From: an uncultured Alphaproteobacteria bacterium
GTDB taxonomy: Bacteria > Pseudomonadota > Alphaproteobacteria > Rhizobiales > Aestuariivirgaceae
NCBI GenBank assembly: GCA_937870685.1
Contig: CALMZX010000149.1
Location: 1-40,345, forward strand
Length of the DNA: 40,345 bases
Direction: 5' to 3'
Below, piece after piece: positions 16,763 through 24,718 of this stretch; within the stretch, counting starts at the first letter, position 1; the number at the start of each line of letters is the position of its first letter. Under the pieces are notes generated by a model. It saw only the letters and a list, made by a program, of their open reading frames with translations, was not told the origin of the DNA and searched no databases. The position numbers and the translations under genes are program-made.

Positions 16763-16799
16763 AACGGCCCCGCAGGACTCAATCATCCCGGGGGCCGTT
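16763..16799 (-). promoter_or_regulatory. hairpin in the purA leader
   Basis: Perfect 9-bp arms (aacggcccc / ggggccgtt) separated by 19 nt, 25 bp upstream of purA. Read with purA, the 3' arm is followed by a T-containing stretch (ttttcgcgttttc), so it resembles a weak terminator or attenuator. The structure is visible; any role in purA control is inference. Confidence 0.4.
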
Positions 16800-16889
16800 G
16801 CAGGCTCTTACAGCATTTGGGGTGCGGTGCAACAGGCTGCCTCCCGCAGCCATGTGTCAACAACTGGTGACCGCGGACGGCACATAACG

Positions 16890-16903
16890 GGGCAATATTG
16901 CCC
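16890..16903. promoter_or_regulatory. perfect 14-bp palindrome in the purA / HTH-regulator gap
   Basis: The sequence gggcaatattgccc is its own reverse complement. It lies in the 358-bp gap between divergent purA and the HTH gene, about 150 bp from purA and 190 bp from the regulator. No further gene was seen in this gap. It could be an operator for either gene. Confidence 0.45.
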
Positions 16904-17028
16904 GGAATTGTGCCCGCAAATCTCACACTTGGTCAGGTCTAAGCCTGTCTTTGCGTAGCCAGCGGGGCCGGAACATGACATGGGCTGCAAGGTTCAAGCG
17001 TCGATTGGCGAAATACACGAACCTTTTA

Positions 17029-17046
17029 CTTCGCCAGGTGGCGAAG
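17029..17046. promoter_or_regulatory. inverted repeat upstream of the HTH regulator (candidate autoregulatory operator)
   Basis: Perfect 8-bp arms cttcgcca / tggcgaag with a 2-bp centre, ending 50 bp before the HTH gene start. A matching half-site, ttggcgaaa, lies at 17005-17013, about two helical turns upstream. This is the arrangement expected of a dimeric HTH repressor on its own promoter; the assignment is inference. Confidence 0.45.
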
Positions 17047-17096
17047 AACTGGAATACGTTCTGGGCAATTGCCGCTCGTCCGGCGATGGGGGAAAC

Positions 17097-17960
17097 ATGA
17101 CCGGCAAGTCGGGAGACCATGCTGTTTTCGCAGCCAACCTTCGGCAGCTTTGTGCGTCGGAGACGTCGATTGCGGACATTTGCCGCGATACGGGAATCAA
17201 CCGGCAGCAGTTCAACAAGTATCTCGCGGGCCGCTCCATTCCAAGCGCCCGCATCCTGCGCAAGATCTGCCTGCGCCTTGGGGTCAGCGAGAATGCCTTG
17301 CTCTCCGGTGGCGAGAGCACCAGCCAGCCGCACGCCAGCGCGGCGCGGGCCGGGCAGTTTTCAAGGGAACTGGACCGTCTCGTCAGTGTCTATCTGCCCG
17401 AGAACAAGTCAGTGCTGCGGCTCGCCGATTCTGAATTCGGGCCCGGTGCCTACCATAGCTATTTTCCGTTCCATGATGCTGCCGGCATCCTGTTGCGCGG
17501 CTATGTGGAGGTGTGGTGGCACAAGGACACGCTGATGTTCACGCGCATGACGCGGGTGCAGGCACCCGGCAGGCGCAATCTCACCCTGCGTTCGCGCCAT
17601 CATGGCGTGGCCATTGCGGCAAAGGGCGAAATTTCGCTGGTCGCCCGCAACCGCATGCAGCCGTTCCAGGTGACGCTCATGAACATCAGCCCGTCATTGT
17701 TGCTGCACAGGTTTTTCGTCGGCATGACACTCACCCATTCTGCCGGGCCCGCAATCGCCTGCCGGGTCGTGCTCGACAGGCTGGGCGAACAGAAGTCCCG
17801 CCGCGAGGCCCTGCGCACCTGCGGCGTTGTGCCGGCCGACCATGCCAGTGTCCCGACATTCGTGCGCGAGGCGATGCGCCAGGACGCACCGCGCGGACCG
17901 ACACTTCAGTTGCCGAATGTTGATGAGATTCTTGGTTCCGCAGCCCTTGCCGACCTGTAG
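17097..17960 (+). CDS. helix-turn-helix (XRE-like) transcriptional regulator
   Basis: A 287-residue protein. The N-terminal HTH (about residues 8-65) reads FAANLRQLCAS...TSIADICRDTGINRQQFNKYLAGRSIP, then an RILRKICLRLGVSENALLSG helix, a Cro/CI-like layout. The remaining ~200 residues form a domain of strands with no recognised family, plausibly a ligand-sensing part (e.g. HSYFPFHDAAGILLRGYVEVWW). ATG 17097 has a GGGGGA ribosome binding site. Palindromes upstream suggest it regulates itself. Confidence 0.82.
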   Translation: MTGKSGDHAVFAANLRQLCASETSIADICRDTGINRQQFNKYLAGRSIPSARILRKICLRLGVSENALLSGGESTSQPHASAARAGQFSRELDRLVSVYLPENKSVLRLADSEFGPGAYHSYFPFHDAAGILLRGYVEVWWHKDTLMFTRMTRVQAPGRRNLTLRSRHHGVAIAAKGEISLVARNRMQPFQVTLMNISPSLLLHRFFVGMTLTHSAGPAIACRVVLDRLGEQKSRREALRTCGVVPADHASVPTFVREAMRQDAPRGPTLQLPNVDEILGSAALADL

Positions 17961-17962
17961 TG

Positions 17963-18253
17963 TCAGGAGGGGTCGAAGGGCGAAGCGTCTCCGAAAGCGT
18001 TGACATAGAGCAGGTCAGTGAGAATCTTGACCGTCGTCAGTCCGGCGGCATGGGCAACTGCACTGAGCAGTGTTGCCTGATCGGCGATGAATGCCGCCGC
18101 CGCTTCCCGGTCCAGGTGCAGGCGCTCGAACATGGTGGCGTCCGCCCCCTCGCCCAAGGCACCCTTCAGCACCTCTTCTGTTCGCGCAAACGTCAGCCGA
18201 CCTGCGCCAAGTGGCTCCGGTCCGTCTGGTCTAGTCTGCCCTGTCTCGTCCAT
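17963..18253 (-). CDS. small protein of unknown function
   Basis: A 96-residue protein with an Arg/Thr/Pro-rich first 20 residues and then helical, Ala-rich sequence (AAAAFIADQATLLSAVAHAAGL). A purine-rich ribosome binding site (aggggcgg) precedes the ATG, and it sits neatly convergent with the HTH gene (2-bp gap), which supports it being real. No family was recognised. Confidence 0.5.
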   Translation of the reverse strand: MDETGQTRPDGPEPLGAGRLTFARTEEVLKGALGEGADATMFERLHLDREAAAAFIADQATLLSAVAHAAGLTTVKILTDLLYVNAFGDASPFDPS

Positions 18254-18584
18254 TTACCGCCCCTGCTTCTGAGGTTAAGGGCTTGATTCCGGAGCGCAAT
18301 TTGTATCTGTAGCGCAGATGAAACCAACAGGCTTTCGCTCTCTGGCTTCTCCCCCTCTGGTTGCGGAAAGTTCGGATTGGTGGGCCGGAATAGGGAAGTA
18401 ACTCCCTACTATTCGCCATCGTCGCTTGCTTTCGCCAACTCACTTGACAATCTGTCGCACCCCTGGTTGCTGCAACAGGTCCGTTGCTTCCTGTCTGAGC
18501 GCGGTCCCGGAGACTGCATTCATCCTCCATTCAGGGGCCGAACTGCAACACATTGCTTCCGATCACAACAGCCGGAGAAAAGCC
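18254..18584. other. 331-bp gap without a recognised gene
   Basis: Intergenic space between two divergent genes. A TTGACA hexamer at 18444-18449 is a candidate -35 element for the secreted protein downstream, without a convincing -10 at the right spacing. A short inverted repeat (taggga / tcccta, 18391-18408) is present. Nothing else was recognised. Confidence 0.5.
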
Positions 18585-19601
18585 ATGCTGGACCGCCCGA
18601 CCCTCCTGAACGCACTTGCCGCACTCGCGGTGCTCGCCACTGCACCGCAGGCGCTTGCCGCTGATCCCGTCAGCTTCAACATGAAGGCATCCATGCCGTC
18701 GCTGCGCGATCCCGCAAACAAGGACACCTTCACGGTGGGGCTTGCGGACAAGCAGGTGGACACCAGCCTGAAGATCAGCTGCCAGGCGGCCCAGGCCGGC
18801 ATCATCTCGGGCCAGGCTGAGTCCTGCGCGGTCACCGGCAACGGCTCCCTCGTCAATCCCGCCAACGGGCAGAAGCTGCCTCGCACGCAGTACTCCGGCG
18901 GCTGGGTGGTGAAATCCGACGGCTTCACCGATGGCGCCAACCTTGCGGCCAACTATCTGGCGCTGGGCAAGGTCGCGGCTTCCAATGCGCGTTTTGCCGG
19001 ATCCATGATGCTGAAGCCGGAGGTGCCGAGCACCGGTGCCAGCCTGCTGCGCGACACCATCCTGAAGCGTATCAAGACCACCGAATCCGGCCTCATCGAT
19101 GAGCGCGTGGACACGGTGCAGCTCAACAATTTCACGGTGCCGTCGGCCGGCCTGCCATCGGACAAGGGCTGCGTCTGGAATGGCGACATGGTCTATTCCT
19201 ACCAGACCGAATCCTGGTTCATCGACGTCAAGGCCAAGTGTGCTGGCAAGGACTATGCCCTCAAGGGCAACATGCCCTTCACCGCCACGCCCAATGTGGG
19301 CAACCAGCACCAGTATGACCTGACACTGACCCTGCCTGCCGCCGATGCCGCCAGCGACGACGCGCTGTTCGCGGCACCTGAAGGTGACGCCGATCTCTTC
19401 GCCACGGCGGACGGCATCACCGGGCAGATCATCATGAAGGAAAGCGCCTACGTGGATGTGGAAGTCGATGGCGCCATGGACAAGGTGGCGAGCGAGATTG
19501 ATGCGAGCGGCTCGTTCAGCGGACAGAATGTGCCGCTGGAAACCGTTCGCTCCTTCTCCACCATCGTGGCGATCATGGCTCGCACCTTCTTCGGGGCATG
19601 A
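18585..19601 (+). CDS. secreted protein of unknown function
   Basis: A 338-residue exported protein with a clear signal peptide (LLNALAALAVLATAPQALA-ADPV). The mature protein is Thr/Ser/Asp-rich, acidic and probably beta-rich, with cysteine pairs (ISCQAAQ...ESCAV; KGCVW...AKCAGK). No catalytic motif or family was recognised. ATG 18585 has a GGAGA site and starts the signal peptide; the upstream in-frame extension has neither. It is followed 9 bp later by a GlsB/YeaQ gene and may be co-transcribed with it. Confidence 0.75.
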   Translation: MLDRPTLLNALAALAVLATAPQALAADPVSFNMKASMPSLRDPANKDTFTVGLADKQVDTSLKISCQAAQAGIISGQAESCAVTGNGSLVNPANGQKLPRTQYSGGWVVKSDGFTDGANLAANYLALGKVAASNARFAGSMMLKPEVPSTGASLLRDTILKRIKTTESGLIDERVDTVQLNNFTVPSAGLPSDKGCVWNGDMVYSYQTESWFIDVKAKCAGKDYALKGNMPFTATPNVGNQHQYDLTLTLPAADAASDDALFAAPEGDADLFATADGITGQIIMKESAYVDVEVDGAMDKVASEIDASGSFSGQNVPLETVRSFSTIVAIMARTFFGA

Positions 19602-19610
19602 TGTCCGGCC

Positions 19611-19874
19611 ATGCTTGACGTTCTCTGGCCCATCCTCATCGGCTTTGCAGCGGGGATCATCGCCAGATTCCTGATGCCGGGAAAGAACGAGCCGAAAGGC
19701 TTTGTGCTCACAGCGCTGCTGGGAATCGCAGGGGCCTTTGTCGGCACATTCACAGGCCAGTTCGTGGGCTATCTGCGGCCGGGGGAACAGGGCAATTTCG
19801 TGGTGTCCATCATCGGCGCCATCGTCATCCTGTTCCTCTGGGGCTGGCTCGCGAAACCCAGACCACAGGCATAA
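19611..19874 (+). CDS. GlsB/YeaQ/YmgE family membrane protein
   Basis: An 87-residue protein with three membrane helices and the family signature FLMPGKNEPKGFVLTALLGIAGAFVG. These small 'transglycosylase-associated' proteins are often stress-induced; no enzyme activity is shown. A paralogue lies at 20431-20685. A terminator follows directly. Confidence 0.93.
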   Translation: MLDVLWPILIGFAAGIIARFLMPGKNEPKGFVLTALLGIAGAFVGTFTGQFVGYLRPGEQGNFVVSIIGAIVILFLWGWLAKPRPQA

Positions 19875-19876
19875 AA

Positions 19877-19902
19877 AATGCCCCGGCAAGACCGGGGCAT
19901 TC
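19877..19902. terminator. bidirectional terminator between convergent genes
   Basis: A 10-bp perfect stem aatgccccgg / ccggggcatt with a 5-nt loop, flanked by an A run on the left and Ts on the right. It serves both the GlsB/YeaQ gene and the convergent YidB-like gene. Confidence 0.85.
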
Positions 19903-19923
19903 TTCAGTCAATCCGTGCCAGCC

Positions 19924-20304
19924 TCAACCCGGCAGACGGCCTGACGGCGTCAGCTTGTCCACCATGCCGGGGAGCACTTCGGCAAGGCGCTTGAGAAGTT
20001 CCTCGCGCGACAGGCCCGTCTGTTCGGCAAGCGAGTCAATCATGTCGCCGCCGACGCCCTTCTCGATTTCAGGGGCGGAGACGGGCTTGTTCTCGCCGGT
20101 GGAAACCCAGGAGTCCGCCTTTTCGCCGAGGCCTGCCTTCTTGAAGCTGTCGACGAGGCCGCCAAGGCCGCCTGCCGGATTGTCTCCCGCACCCGCCTGG
20201 CCGCCGAGGCCCTTGACGAAATCGCCGATCTTGTCGCGGTTCTGCCAGCCCGCGACGACGGCGAGTCCGAGCAGGGCTTTCAGCATGGTGTTGGTCTTGG
20301 CCAT
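19924..20304 (-). CDS. YidB-like (DUF937) protein
   Basis: A 126-residue protein with the DUF937/YidB layout: a hydrophobic start (MLKALLGLAVVAGW), a Gly-rich middle (GGQAGAGDNPAGGLGGLVDSFKKAGLGEKADSWVS) and the conserved end GLSREELLKRLAEVLPGMVDKLTPSGRLP. Function is unknown. ATG 20304 has a GGAG ribosome binding site; the upstream extension is not conserved. Confidence 0.88.
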   Translation of the reverse strand: MAKTNTMLKALLGLAVVAGWQNRDKIGDFVKGLGGQAGAGDNPAGGLGGLVDSFKKAGLGEKADSWVSTGENKPVSAPEIEKGVGGDMIDSLAEQTGLSREELLKRLAEVLPGMVDKLTPSGRLPG

Positions 20305-20430
20305 CTCAATCTCCTCTGAATGGTGGATTCCATATTGGAACGGATCGTGACGATTGCAAGGCATTGCGGCGACGCACGCGGACGGTTAAATTCCCGCCGT
20401 TGACCCGCTCATGGGATCGAGGAGGACGTT

Positions 20431-20685
20431 ATGGGTATCATCTGGACCATCATCATCGGCGCCATCGTGGGTGCCGTCGCCAAGTTCATCATGCCGGGCT
20501 CGAACGAGCCAAAGGGTTTCGTTCTCACAGCCATCCTCGGCATCGTCGGCGCCTTTCTGGCAAGTTTCATCGCGGAAAATGTTGGCATCCTCGGTACCAG
20601 CGGCCTGTGGGGCTTCATCAGCTCCGTCATCGGCGCCATCATCGTGCTGGTGGTCTATGGCATGGTCACCAAGCCCAAGGCCTGA
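20431..20685 (+). CDS. GlsB/YeaQ/YmgE family membrane protein (second copy)
   Basis: An 84-residue paralogue of the 19611 gene, sharing IMPGSNEPKGFVLTAILGIVGAF and three membrane helices. A GGAGG ribosome binding site precedes ATG 20431. It is a single-gene unit closed by a strong terminator. Confidence 0.93.
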   Translation: MGIIWTIIIGAIVGAVAKFIMPGSNEPKGFVLTAILGIVGAFLASFIAENVGILGTSGLWGFISSVIGAIIVLVVYGMVTKPKA

Positions 20686-20709
20686 AGCCCCCGCCACAGC
20701 GAATTCCAG

Positions 20710-20738
20710 CGGCCCGGGCACCTCCCGGGCCGTTTTTT
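20710..20738 (+). terminator. rho-independent terminator
   Basis: A 9-bp perfect stem (cggcccggg / cccgggccg) with a 5-nt loop, followed by six Ts. It closes the GlsB/YeaQ unit and insulates the corrinoid gene block that starts 60 bp further on. Confidence 0.92.
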
Positions 20739-20796
20739 ATGGGTAGCGTCGTTTTTTCACTACCCGTCGTTTTTGGGCCAAGGCATAAAGCCGCCC

Positions 20797-21099
20797 ATGG
20801 CCAATCTCATCATCACTTACTGGCGCGACATTCCCTCGGCGGTTTCCGTGAAAATCGGGCGCAAGGAAGAGAAGCGCATGCTCGACAACCGCTTCATGGA
20901 AGCAATCGACATGGCCGCCATGCGCGATGGGGCCACGGCGACGGACGACTACCTCGCCGACTGGCGGCGCGGTGAACCGATCGCCGTGTCCGATGATCTT
21001 GCCGCCGAAGCCGACAAGGCCAAGGCCGACCTCGAATCCACCTACACACCAGACCGCATCAAGCAACTCATCGGCAATGGAGGCCGGAACGCATCATGA
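20797..21099 (+). CDS. PF13769 ('virulence factor') small protein
   Basis: A 100-residue protein of the PF13769 family: MANLIITYWRDIPSAVSVKI, then GRKEEKRMLDNRFMEAIDMAAMR and DYLADWRRGEP. The family name comes from early plant-pathogen work; no biochemical role is established. Its stop codon overlaps the start of the methyl-THF:corrinoid methyltransferase (ATGA), tying it to C1/corrinoid metabolism. ATG 20797 is chosen because the conserved domain starts there; the ribosome binding site is weak. Confidence 0.88.
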   Translation: MANLIITYWRDIPSAVSVKIGRKEEKRMLDNRFMEAIDMAAMRDGATATDDYLADWRRGEPIAVSDDLAAEADKAKADLESTYTPDRIKQLIGNGGRNAS

Positions 21100-22052
21100 C
21101 CCATACTCTCGTCGCCTCGGCCACGCGCACCCACATCATCGGTTTCGACAAGCCCTTCACCATCATCGGCGAGCGCATCAACCCGACGGGCCGCAAGAAG
21201 CTTGCTGCCGAAATGCAGGCCGGCAATTTCGACACGGTGGTGGCTGACGCGCTGGCCCAGATGGCGGCGGGTGCCCATATCCTCGACATCAATGCCGGCG
21301 TCACGGCGGTGAACCCGAACGAGACCGAGCCGCCGCTGATGAAGCAGACACTCGAGATCGTCATGGGCGTGTGCGACCTGCCGCTGTGCATCGACTCGTC
21401 CGTCACTTCCGCCCTGAAGATGGGCCTCGAAACCGCCAAGGGTCGGCCTCTCGTAAACTCCGTCACCGGAGAAGAAGAGAAGCTCGAAGCCATCCTGCCG
21501 CTGGTCGCCAAGTACAACGTGCCGGTCGTCGCCATCTCCAACGACGAGACGGGCATTTCGGAAGACCCGGATGTGCGTTTCGAAGTCGCCAGGAAGATCG
21601 TGCAGCGCGCCGCCGATCACGGCATCAAGCCGGAAGATATCGTTGTCGATCCCCTCGTCATGCCGATCGGTGCCATGGGCACGGCGGGCCAGCAGGTGTT
21701 CCGCCTCGTGCGCCGCCTGCGCGAAGAGCTGAAGGTGAACACCACCTGCGGCGCCTCCAACATTTCCTTCGGCATGCCGAACCGCCGCGCGCTCACCGGC
21801 TACTTCCTCGCCATGGCGGCCTCACACGGCATGACCTCCGCCATCATGAACCCGATGCATGATGAAGACATGCACGCCATCTTCGGCGCCAATGTTCTCA
21901 ACGGCACGGATGCCCACTGCAAGTTCTGGAACAACAAGTTCCGCGACATGACGGCACCGCGCCCCGCCGCCGCGGCCCCCGGTGAAACGGCTCCCACAGC
22001 CGACGACATCGCCGCCCGCCGCGCCGCCCGCGAAGCCCGCCGCCGGAGGTGA
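21096..22052 (+). CDS. methyltetrahydrofolate:corrinoid methyltransferase (MtgA/MtqA-like)
   Basis: A 318-residue pterin-binding TIM-barrel enzyme that moves a methyl group between a corrinoid protein and tetrahydrofolate. Family blocks are FTIIGERINPTGRKKLAAEM, the GAHILDINAGVTAVNPNETE pterin-site segment, LPLCIDSSV, LVNSVTGEEEK and the GASNISFGMPNR block. In MttB-type systems it accepts the methyl group from the corrinoid protein and feeds methyl-THF to C1 metabolism. The C-terminus carries an unusual Ala/Pro linker ending in an Arg-rich tail (ARRAAREARRRR). A large inverted repeat separates it from the activator gene. Confidence 0.93.
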   Translation: MTHTLVASATRTHIIGFDKPFTIIGERINPTGRKKLAAEMQAGNFDTVVADALAQMAAGAHILDINAGVTAVNPNETEPPLMKQTLEIVMGVCDLPLCIDSSVTSALKMGLETAKGRPLVNSVTGEEEKLEAILPLVAKYNVPVVAISNDETGISEDPDVRFEVARKIVQRAADHGIKPEDIVVDPLVMPIGAMGTAGQQVFRLVRRLREELKVNTTCGASNISFGMPNRRALTGYFLAMAASHGMTSAIMNPMHDEDMHAIFGANVLNGTDAHCKFWNNKFRDMTAPRPAAAAPGETAPTADDIAARRAAREARRRR

Positions 22053-22063
22053 TATCTCTGTCG

Positions 22064-22199
22064 CCCTCCCCCCTGTGGGGAGGGTCGGGGTGGGGGTCGC
22101 TCCGGCATCTGCCCCGTCTCTTGCGCCGTATGCGGAAAGGCACGCAAGATGACCGAGAATCCCAGACCCCCACCCCTGCCCTCCCCACAAGGGGGAGGG
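22064..22199. repeat. long inverted repeat (35-bp arms) inside the corrinoid operon
   Basis: The arms at 22064-22098 and 22165-22199 are reverse complements with about three mismatches; both are very rich in G/C runs. The 66-nt centre contains a shorter cttgcg / cgcaag stem. It fills the whole gap between the methyltransferase and activator genes, so the mRNA should fold into a long hairpin. G-rich elements of related appearance occur at 24720-25410. Confidence 0.85.
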
Positions 22200-22210
22200 G
22201 GAGACATTGA

Positions 22211-24250
22211 ATGACCGAACAGAACCCCCTCATCGTTTTCACTCCCTCCGGCAAGCGCGGGCGTTTTGCCAGGGGCACGCCGGTGTTGCAGGCGGCGCGG
22301 GCGCTGGGCGTTGACATCGACTCCGTCTGCGGCGGGCGCGCCATTTGCGGCCGCTGCCAGATCACCGTCGGCGAAGGCGAGTTCGCCAAGCACGGCATTT
22401 CCTCGGCCACAACCCACGTGAGTGGCGTCACGCAGGTCGAGCAGCGCTACGACAAGCTGCGTGGCCTCGCCGCCGGTCGCCGCCTCTCCTGCCAGACGCA
22501 GATCCTCGGCGATCTCGTCATTGACGTGCCGCCGGAATCCCAGGTGCACAAGCAGGTGGTGCGCAAGGAAGCAGACACCCGCGTCATCGAACTCGATCCC
22601 GCCACGCATCTCTACTACATCGAGGTGGAAGAGCCGGACATGCACAAGCCCTCCTCCGACCTCGAGCGTGTCTACATGGCGCTCAAGGACCAGTGGGGCG
22701 TGGAGAATGTCACCTGCGACCTCTCCATCATCGCCGACCTGCAGAAGACCCTGCGCAAGGGCGAGTGGAAGATCACCTGCGCGGTCTACTCACGCGCCCC
22801 CGGTGGCGGCAACCGCCTCGCCGCCATCTGGCCGGGCTTCCATGACTCGCTTTTCGGGCTGGCGATTGACGTGGGTTCCACCACCATCGCGGCCCATCTC
22901 ACCAATCTCTCCACCGGTGAAGTGGTGTCGTCGGCGGGGCTGATGAACCCGCAGATCCGCTTCGGCGAAGACCTGATGAGCCGCGTCTCCTACGTGATGA
23001 TGAATCCGGGTGGCGAAAAGGAAATGACCACGGCCATCCGCACGGCGCTGCAACAGCTGGCGGAGGAAGTGGCCACCCGCGCAAACCGTCCGCTCACGGA
23101 CATTCTGGAAGTGGTGCTTGTGGGCAATCCGGTCATGCATCACCTCTTCCTCGGCGTGGACCCCACGGAACTGGGTGGTGCGCCCTTCGCGCTGGCCACC
23201 GGCCTTCCCCTCACCTTCCCGGCCCGCGAGATGGAGTTCAAGCTCAATCCCGGCGCCTGGGCCTATGTGCTGCCCTGCATCGCAGGCCATGTGGGTGCGG
23301 ATGCGGCGGGTGTGGTGCTGTCGGAAGCACCGCACACGCAGGATGAATACATGCTCTGCGTTGACGTGGGCACCAATGCCGAAATCGTGCTGGGTTCAAA
23401 GGCGCGGCTGCTCGCCTGTTCCTCGCCCACCGGGCCCGCCTTCGAGGGCGCGCAGATTTCATCGGGCCAGCGCGCCGCCCCCGGCGCCATCGAGCGCATC
23501 CGCATCAATCCGGAAACGCTGGAGCCGCGCTTCAAGGTGATCGGCTCCGATCTCTGGTCGGATGAGCCGGGCTTCGAAGAGGCCATTGCCTCCACCGGAG
23601 TCACGGGCATCTGCGGCTCGGGCATCATCGAGGCGATTGCCGAGATGTATCTCGCAGGGATCATCAGCCAGGATGGTCTGATCGACGGCGCGCTTGCGGC
23701 GCAGTCCCCGCGCATCGAGCCCTACAAGCGCACCTTCAATTATGTGATCCGCACGCCGCGCGAAGACGGCAACGAGCCCCTGATCCGCATCACCCAGAAC
23801 GACGTGCGCGCCATCCAGATGGCGAAAGCGGCGCTCTACGCGGGTGTGCGCCTGCTCATGGACAAACTCAACATCGACCATGTGGACAAGATCAGGCTGG
23901 CGGGTGCCTTCGGCTCCCACATCGACATGAAATACGCCATGGTGCTGGGCCTCATCCCGGATTGCGATCTGGCGCGCGTGCAGTCAGCGGGCAACGCGGC
24001 GGGCACGGGGGCGCGCATCGCCCTTCTCAACAAGAAGGGCCGCGACGAAATCGAGAACGTGGTGCGCCGCATCGAAAAAATCGAAACCGCCGTCGAACCC
24101 AAGTTCCAGCAACACTTCGTGGAAGCCATGGCGCTCCCCCACAAGACAGCAGACTTCGTGAACCTGAAAAAGGTGGTCACCCTGCCGCCGCTGAAGACGG
24201 TGGTGGTCAGTGATGAGGATGGCGGGGGAAGGCGGAGACGGAGGGGGTGA
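22211..24250 (+). CDS. ASKHA/RamA-type corrinoid-activating protein
   Basis: A 679-residue reductive activator that restores Co(I) in corrinoid methyltransferase systems using ATP. The N-terminal 2Fe-2S domain has C40-x5-C46-x2-C49 and a distant C94 (SVCGGRAICGRCQ...LSCQTQ), the plant-type ferredoxin pattern. A middle domain is followed by the DUF4445/ASKHA ATPase part from about residue 215 (LAIDVGSTTIAAHL, MLCVDVGTNAEIVLG, GICGSGIIEAIAEM, and AGAFGSHIDMKYAM). It resembles the RamQ/ASKHA group. The C-terminus ends in an Arg-rich tail (GGGRRRRRG). Confidence 0.95.
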   Translation: MTEQNPLIVFTPSGKRGRFARGTPVLQAARALGVDIDSVCGGRAICGRCQITVGEGEFAKHGISSATTHVSGVTQVEQRYDKLRGLAAGRRLSCQTQILGDLVIDVPPESQVHKQVVRKEADTRVIELDPATHLYYIEVEEPDMHKPSSDLERVYMALKDQWGVENVTCDLSIIADLQKTLRKGEWKITCAVYSRAPGGGNRLAAIWPGFHDSLFGLAIDVGSTTIAAHLTNLSTGEVVSSAGLMNPQIRFGEDLMSRVSYVMMNPGGEKEMTTAIRTALQQLAEEVATRANRPLTDILEVVLVGNPVMHHLFLGVDPTELGGAPFALATGLPLTFPAREMEFKLNPGAWAYVLPCIAGHVGADAAGVVLSEAPHTQDEYMLCVDVGTNAEIVLGSKARLLACSSPTGPAFEGAQISSGQRAAPGAIERIRINPETLEPRFKVIGSDLWSDEPGFEEAIASTGVTGICGSGIIEAIAEMYLAGIISQDGLIDGALAAQSPRIEPYKRTFNYVIRTPREDGNEPLIRITQNDVRAIQMAKAALYAGVRLLMDKLNIDHVDKIRLAGAFGSHIDMKYAMVLGLIPDCDLARVQSAGNAAGTGARIALLNKKGRDEIENVVRRIEKIETAVEPKFQQHFVEAMALPHKTADFVNLKKVVTLPPLKTVVVSDEDGGGRRRRRG

Positions 24251-24663
24251 TGCCCGAACCGTGGCTCCAACTCCTGAGTTTTCCAGTGGCTTTGTTGGCG
24301 GGGTTGGTTGTCAAGGTTATCTACTATTCGATTCCGGCAGTCTCAAGGTGTTGGCAACGATGGTTGTTTGCCAGTGATCCCACACAACCCGAACCAGACT
24401 TTGCACTGGCGGTGTTGCTAAGTCTCCCTTTCAGTGGAGCGGCGGCAATTCTGGTCAACTTTGGCATTGATCAATCTCTGTACCTTCTTCCTTTTGTCGT
24501 TGTTTTGATCAAAGTCCTCCCCCAATACGGAGAGGGTTATCGCCAGTACTTGGCGCGGATGAAGCATTGGAAACTCGAACTTCTCTCCGGTACCGGAGTT
24601 GCAGTTCCCATGGTTGCTGCATTCTATGCTGCGCATACCGTCATCTTTACGAAACTCCATTGA
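24250..24663 (+). CDS. small membrane protein of unknown function
   Basis: A 137-residue protein with about four hydrophobic segments (LLSFPVALLAGLVVKVIYY, FALAVLLSLPFSGAAAILV, LYLLPFVVVLIKVL, GVAVPMVAAFYAAHTVIF). Its start overlaps the activator stop codon by one base, so it could be translated with it. Its base composition is visibly lower in GC than the upstream operon, so it may be a later arrival. No family was recognised. Confidence 0.6.
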   Translation: MPEPWLQLLSFPVALLAGLVVKVIYYSIPAVSRCWQRWLFASDPTQPEPDFALAVLLSLPFSGAAAILVNFGIDQSLYLLPFVVVLIKVLPQYGEGYRQYLARMKHWKLELLSGTGVAVPMVAAFYAAHTVIFTKLH

Positions 24664-24718
24664 ACTAAATGGCGGTGGCCTCCGAGGCGGCCCAGTAGTG
24701 ATGCAACAGATTTTTGAA

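Noticed and set aside
18531-19889. A 452-aa minus-strand frame
   Set aside because: It lies opposite the secreted protein with a good signal peptide and ribosome binding site and the GlsB/YeaQ gene; its sequence is His/Arg-rich with no domain.
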